A stretch of 64,000 nt of DNA from NCBI GenBank assembly GCA_021397835.1, contig JAJFZO010000896.1, positions 6,302,501 to 6,366,500 on the forward strand. Reading direction: 5' to 3'. A model generated the notes under the pieces. That model searched no databases, was not told where the DNA came from, and saw nothing but the letters and a program-made list of their open reading frames with translations. This stretch comes from Moringa oleifera (Eukaryota > Streptophyta > Magnoliopsida > Brassicales > Moringaceae). This document shows, piece after piece, positions 58,836 through 64,000 of the stretch (positions within the stretch are counted from its first letter, which is position 1; the number at the start of each line of letters is the position of its first letter). Made by a program: the position numbers and the translations under genes.

Positions 58836-58870
58836 AAAGTCTATGAATAAAAGGCTATTTTGTTGTAGTG

Positions 58871-59420
58871 ATATTTAAGTTGCTGAAGAGCTCTTTGAAT
58901 TGCATGACACCATGATAGAAATACCTTATACTTTAAATGCAATACTTGCCACTACTGCTTGCACCATTTTTCGCTTAGTCATTACAAGTCAGATTTTCTT
59001 ATTTCATGCAACAGTAAGTGGGATTATCACTTCCTTACTATCTTCCTTGCAATCTTTATTTTTGGCCTCTTTTTTGTCTTTATGGATGTGTTTTAAGTGT
59101 AGGTGATGTGCATATGTATGATTGATTTCAACAAGGCCCCTAGGTATTAGCATATAGGGCTTGTAACTTAGAGCATAGGTTGTCATGGTACCTTCTGTTC
59201 ATATTCATTCACTCTCTTGGATTAATTTTTACACCTTTGTTATTATCTTTGTAAGTTCTTTATATGATAAACTAACATATTAAAAAGTATAAAAAAATCT
59301 TAACTTCATTTATTTCACGTTTGATAGTCGTTGTTGTAGAATTTTTTTGATACAATACATATTAAACCTTTTGGAACTACATATTCCAATGTTATCATGA
59401 AGCCCTATAGATGGATAAGT
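58871..59420. other. No gene identified
   Basis: Flank of CACTA copy 2. A 68-codon hydrophobic frame at 58900-59106 has no recognised relative. Sequence is ordinary AT-rich DNA. Confidence 0.45.
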
Positions 59421-59429
59421 TACAAGAGT

Positions 59430-61790
59430 CGATCGCTATGATGGCTATACCACAAGAAGCCTTTCTTTGATGCTTTATGTCGAAATCTTACAAAAACATG
59501 GGCAAGTTGTTGGCTTTGGCCAAAAAGTACATTAAAAGTTAGAAAGATAGTGAGCACAAGAGAGAGTTGCAGAGAATGTCTCTTAGTAGAAAGGGTGAGG
59601 TTGAGGACTAGGGACATCGAAATGCCTTCTGAGAATGAATGGTGAGGCCTGGAAATCAAAAATAAAACCACCTCTACCACTCTGAGTCATATCCCAGCGC
59701 ATAAACCACTTGTGACTCAATAACTTTTCACATCATTGAATACATCCTAGAAAAATGTGATGATGGTCGTTAAAAATCAAAGGATGCTAAGGCATCCTTA
59801 ATAGATGGTAACCCAATCAACCATGAGGGACCAGTCTAGATACTACCACTTCCACCAAGACAATGGCCATGACATGGAAGTATGCAAGCAACTACGAGAA
59901 GAAATGGATTCATTAATGTAAAAGGGACACTTAAGGTAGTATAAAAGGCTAGCAAATAGCAACCCAATACTAAGAATTAAACTTCTACTTGAATAACCCA
60001 AGAAGTTTGAGCTATTAATGAAAAGAAAATTGAGGGACCATTAGGTATGAAAATTGAAGGGGTCATAGAGGTAATAAGTGGGGAACCAATGGTCACTATG
60101 TGGAATCCTCAACAGGAAAGGCATATGCCTGAACTTCTTGGATCTAAGGCATAGGACCTAGAGGTGTAATGATAACATTCTCTAACTAAGACTTACAAAA
60201 TGTTTAAGTCCCCTGTAATGATGCCCTGATTGTTAACCTAGTAATAGTTAATTTTGTAATCTGAAAAGTGTTAGTGGATAATGGGAGCTCTATGTGTTGT
60301 ATGAAGTAGTGTTCAACGAAATGAAGCTCTCAATGGAAAGACTGAAGAAGTTCAACCCAAGCTTGGTTAGGGTGAGTCAGTACTAGTGGAAGGAGTTATT
60401 TCTCTCTCGTGGTGGCAGGGACACAACCTAAACAACTAAACATCATTACTGAATTTCCAGTGGTAAAGGCCTCCTCAACTTACAATGAAATCTTAGGCAG
60501 GCCAGGTTTCCATGCCTTGCAAGCAATCACCTCCAACTATTATTTGTTGATGAGATTCCTAACCCTAAACGATGTAGGAGAAGTTAGAGGAAGTCAACAA
60601 GTGGCCAGCAACATTATTTCACTACTCTAAGCCACTAGAAGACTCGAAAGATAGAGATGCAGTCTATAAGGTAAACCTTAGACATGAGAATAAGGCGTGT
60701 CTTAATAAAATAAACGAGAAGCAAGAGGTGGTTAAGATAGGTTCGAGGAAAACCATCCAAATTGGCTCCAGTCTCCCCAAACACTTCAAACAAAATCTGG
60801 TGCAATTCCTTAAGAAAAACATAGAGGTCTTCACTTGGAGGATCAGGGACATGCTAGAATCAGCCCAAAAGTGATGCAGCATCGGTTGAAAGTGAACCCT
60901 AATGTTAAGCTAGTTAAGTAGAGGAATGCAGTTTGTTATAAAATAAAATAAAAAAAAGAGGTCAACAGAGTGAGCAGTCAAATTCATCAAGCATGTTCAA
61001 CACCCCAAGTGGTTATCAAATGTAGTGTTGATCAAAAAAGTGAATAGAAAGTGATGTATAGATGTAGACTTCATAGATCTAAACCAAGCATGCCCGAAAA
61101 ATAGTTTTTCCTAGGCTTAGATTGATTAATTAGTGAATAACACCTCTAGATGCAAAGTTGTAAGCTTTATGGATGCATTTTCTAGACACAACCAAGTTAA
61201 AATATATCTAGAGGATGAAGAATGCACCTCCTTCATCACAGACATTGGCATACTCTGTTACAAGATCATGCCGTTTAGGTTAAAAAAAAAATTGGGGCCA
61301 CATACTAAAGGTTAGCGGCACAAGTTTTCCAAGATCAAATAGGAGAAATGTAGAAGCATACGTAAACGACATGATTGTCAAAAGTCATAAGGAGGAGAAC
61401 CATCTAAAGGACTTAGAGAAAACTTTTATGACATTAAAGTGGTATGGCATAAGGCTCAACTTGGATAAATACGTGTTTGAGGTAGCATCAAGGAAATTCC
61501 TTTATTTCATGATAACAAACTAGGGAATTGAAGCCAATCCAGAGAAGGTAAAAGGCATCATGGACATGCCTGCCCTAAAGACAGTCCTAGACATCCAACG
61601 TTTGCATGGAAAAATTGCAATCTTGGGCAGATTCAATTTAAAGGCGATAGATCGATGCCTCACCTTCTTCAAAACTTTAAGGTGGACCAAAGAATTTGTT
61701 TGGAACGAGCAATGTCAGCATGCTTTTGACAAACTTAAGGAGTATCTCAGTTCCCTTGTCTCTTGGTCAGCTTGGTCCTAAAGGAAAAGC
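59430..61790 (+). pseudogene. Ty3/gypsy gag-protease-reverse transcriptase relic, truncated
   Basis: Fragments in order: gag pieces (LLALAKKYIKS, 59505; HQDNGHDMEVCKQLREEM near 59860), protease (VLVDNGSS near 60270, then AGTQPKQLNIITEFPVV and NEILGRPGFHAL), RT start (VVLIKKVNRK, CIDVDFIDLNQACPKNSF), VVSFMDAFSRHNQVKIY, FITDIGILCYKIMPFRL, catalytic box YVNDMIVKS (61359-61385), GIEANPEKVKGIMDMPALK and WNEQCQHAFDKLKEYL. Many stops and frameshifts occur. The RT box reads Y-V-N-D, so the first catalytic Asp of YVDD is changed to Asn. RNase H and integrase are missing: the relic ends near 61790, about 100 bp before the 2.1-kb direct repeat. Confidence 0.9.
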
Positions 61791-61888
61791 TCCACGTGTA
61801 TTATCAACCTCCGAAGAAGCCATAGTAATCATATTGACCAACCAAGTGGATGAATCTCCCTGACCCACATATTATGTCAACAACATCT

Positions 61889-64000
61889 TCATGTTACAAT
61901 CAGTAACATTTTGCATACCTATTTTAAGTAACTCTTTAAAATATGCACCTTATACCTATACCCATACCTATACCCATCTTAACAATTTTGTTCTTTGTTT
62001 TTTTTTTTTTTTTTTTTTACATTTTGATTCCTCATTTAACAAATACAATGAACCAATGGATAATATGACTATCATTCGGGAAAAATAAATAAATGATATA
62101 CATTGTTCCAAAGCTCATGTCTTGTTCATTCATAAAAGATCATTTTTCTACCACACTTGAAGGGGATTAATTAAGAGAGGGATTGGTCTATCACGGTGAT
62201 GGTCTTGGATTAGTATTTGATGGAAGAAGGGGATTGGTATTTGAAGGATGAAAGGGATAGATTTCAAAAAGTAAGGAAAACCAAGATGCATGACTTTTAG
62301 TTTCTTAGAAAGGTAAACAAATAGCCATGGTATCGATGGAGACGATGATCGATTCGATAATAAAGTGAAAGTGAATGGGAGGAATGAGTTTTAACACAAC
62401 TTAGATATGGATTTTGAGGAGAAAGGTGAAGCACTTGATGATGACAATTTATGATCAACTACAAAGTGGGTGAGAGAAAGAAATGGATTTCAAGAGAGAT
62501 TGAAAATGAGTTTAATGAGCAAGTTTAGTTTTTAAAGATGAAAACAAAACCAAACATCGAAACTTTGGGGTGAACAGACATGCCAGATTAATATATGCTA
62601 ACTAGGTATAAATACATTTAACATGGCTGATTTTTTTTAAAAAAAAGTAATCACGATATAAAGAAAATAATGTGGATTGTTTAAGGATGTGATAATATTA
62701 TTTTTATAATTTAAGTTAAAATCAAACAATTTAATAATTATGGAATTTTTAAAAATAATAATTGAAAAAAGGTAAAAATATTTTAGCCCTAGCCAAAATA
62801 TGGTTTCACAAGATAATTTTTATTACTGTTTGGCTTGCATTACAACTAAATTAAGTAGATATATTGTTATTTATGAAGCCCTCTTGCATAGTTAATTATC
62901 TACTGATATGTTATCTTCACTGATATTTATCTTTTCTTTCTACTACAAGTACCATAACTAATCTTGAATAGCTTGACATAAATTATCCACCTAAAAATGT
63001 ATAAGAAAAAAATAAAAGAAAAAATTAAACTAAAGTGTTATGGACTATTTATCTTTCTGCATAAGTAACTACCTTTCGAATCCTTATTTTTTTTAAAAAA
63101 AGAAAGTAATTGTCTTTTTCATTTTATTTATTTTTGTTCATCCTTTTACGATGGTTTTTCAAGAATAAATTTTAACAGATGGCTAGTCAGATCATGAGAA
63201 AGATTGATCATAACTCCATCTCATTTTATTTTCTTCTAAACCAAATCAAGCCAACAAAACTATTTTTTTCAACATTTTCAAATCACTTTAGAACTTTAAA
63301 CTCACTGTGATAGGGGGCTTATGATAAGGGTAAATGCAACCCAAATCGATCAGAGTTCAAGCACAAATTAACAACCTATTATTAAGGTCCAACTTGCTCG
63401 TTGAAGTGGATTTGACCCGACAATGCGACCAACCAACTCACCATTTGGATCTAGCTTTTTTAAAAGGATTTTCCATGCTAGAAAAGATGGACACACCCTA
63501 TCTTTAACCTTAAACTAAGTGGTCCTTTTATGCAATAGTAATTTTGGGGGAACTGTATTTCTTGACGAAAATCTTGACATTATGTGCTCGCCTCCTAACA
63601 GCATACCTATTATTACGCCTCTAAATAGCTGCAACTTACAATCATCTATCTTATGTAAATCTATACAAGTTACACATTCTAAAAATGACCTAAATTTAAC
63701 ATTTTCAATCTCTCCCTAATTGCTTTGCTTTATCTTTCAAATCTTAACTCAAGCATCAAAGTGATATCAAATGTCATATGCACGCTCATATTACTCTCTT
63801 TTTTGTATAGATTCACTTTCCAATTTGAAGCCTATCATGAGAATCCGATCAATCTATATTCGGCCTTTATTCACCATTTTTTGTACCATCAATGTATTAT
63901 TTATGTACATATGTAGTTTGAACATATGATTGTATACAACTATAAACAAGGAACTTAAAATTTTGTTTATGGTATCTTTGATAACTTGCTGCTTTCTTAT
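61889..64000. repeat. 2.1-kb direct repeat, copy 2 (runs to window end)
   Basis: Collinear with 30838-33010, starting TGTTACAATCAGTAACATTT and ending at the window edge with TTTATGGTATCTTTGATAAC. A T run of about 22 lies at 61998-62019. No protein is recognised on either strand. Confidence 0.8.

Larger units (their letters stand above)
54782..58870 (+). mobile_element. Non-autonomous CACTA element, copy 2, 4089 bp, inverted relative to copy 1
   Basis: It begins CACTATAAGAAAAATGGG and ends TATTTTGTTGTAGTG, flanked by ATA at 54779-54781 and 58871-58873. The order is: terminal palindromes, AG-type exons, unidentified captured segment, internal palindromes, tandem array, Ulp1-type exons, AT-rich stretch, terminal palindromes. 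It is nearly identical to copy 1; a 66-codon non-coding frame at 57687-57887 is unchanged residue for residue. No transposase. Confidence 0.93.

Noticed and set aside
1..64000. CRISPR arrays, tRNA or rRNA genes, bacterial-type operons
   Set aside because: None seen. The tandem arrays have no unique spacers of constant length, and the DNA is clearly plant nuclear in character.

Overview
This is an AT-rich (visually about two thirds A+T) stretch of a plant nuclear genome. The evidence is the content: Mutator-like, CACTA and Ty3/gypsy elements with plant-type proteins, plus captured AGAMOUS-type MADS-box exons, which suggest an angiosperm and most likely a eudicot. I see no complete, undamaged host gene. 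The window is a nest of transposable elements with a few host-gene relics, as in gene-poor or pericentromeric DNA.

Layout. 1-6345: right part of a Mutator-like element (MULE) with a Ulp1-like cysteine peptidase gene (+) and a MuDR-type transposase (-), converging on an 87-bp tandem array. 6516-7549: a short coiled-coil gene or relic. 8927-12711: a non-autonomous CACTA element (copy 1, 3-bp target duplication TGG). 12854-14730: Ty3/gypsy tail and probable LTR debris, split by a second, decayed CACTA element of an autonomous type (14731-23366) with TNP2-like transposase and accessory-ORF relics. 24.8-28.8 kb: LTR-like sequence and a gypsy-type ORF1 relic, itself interrupted by a 496-bp MITE with a 9-bp target duplication. 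30.84-33.0 kb: first copy of a 2.1-kb direct repeat. 33.56-34.19 kb: a foldback element. 35556-54005: a large degenerate LTR retrotransposon (LTRs about 2.4 and 2.6 kb, 5-bp target duplication ATGGT). It holds an intronless ankyrin-TPR pseudogene, another gypsy ORF1 relic and a third, older CACTA relative. 54782-58870: CACTA copy 2, inverted relative to copy 1, target duplication ATA. 59.4-61.8 kb: gag-protease-RT relic of a Ty3/gypsy element, joined to the second copy of the 2.1-kb direct repeat, which runs to the window end.

The most notable system is the pair of near-identical CACTA elements. Each has canonical ends and target duplications, arrays of a short palindromic repeat at both ends, three exons copied from an AGAMOUS/SHATTERPROOF-type MADS-box gene (K-domain end and start of the C region), a Ulp1-peptidase C-terminal gene fragment and an unidentified captured segment. 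They carry no transposase, so they must have been mobilised in trans. The high identity between the copies implies recent movement. The MULE also carries a Ulp1-type peptidase, so two unrelated transposon superfamilies here carry the same class of host-derived protease.

Limits: all family assignments come from reading translations by eye, without database searches. Ends of decayed elements are approximate unless a target duplication is stated.
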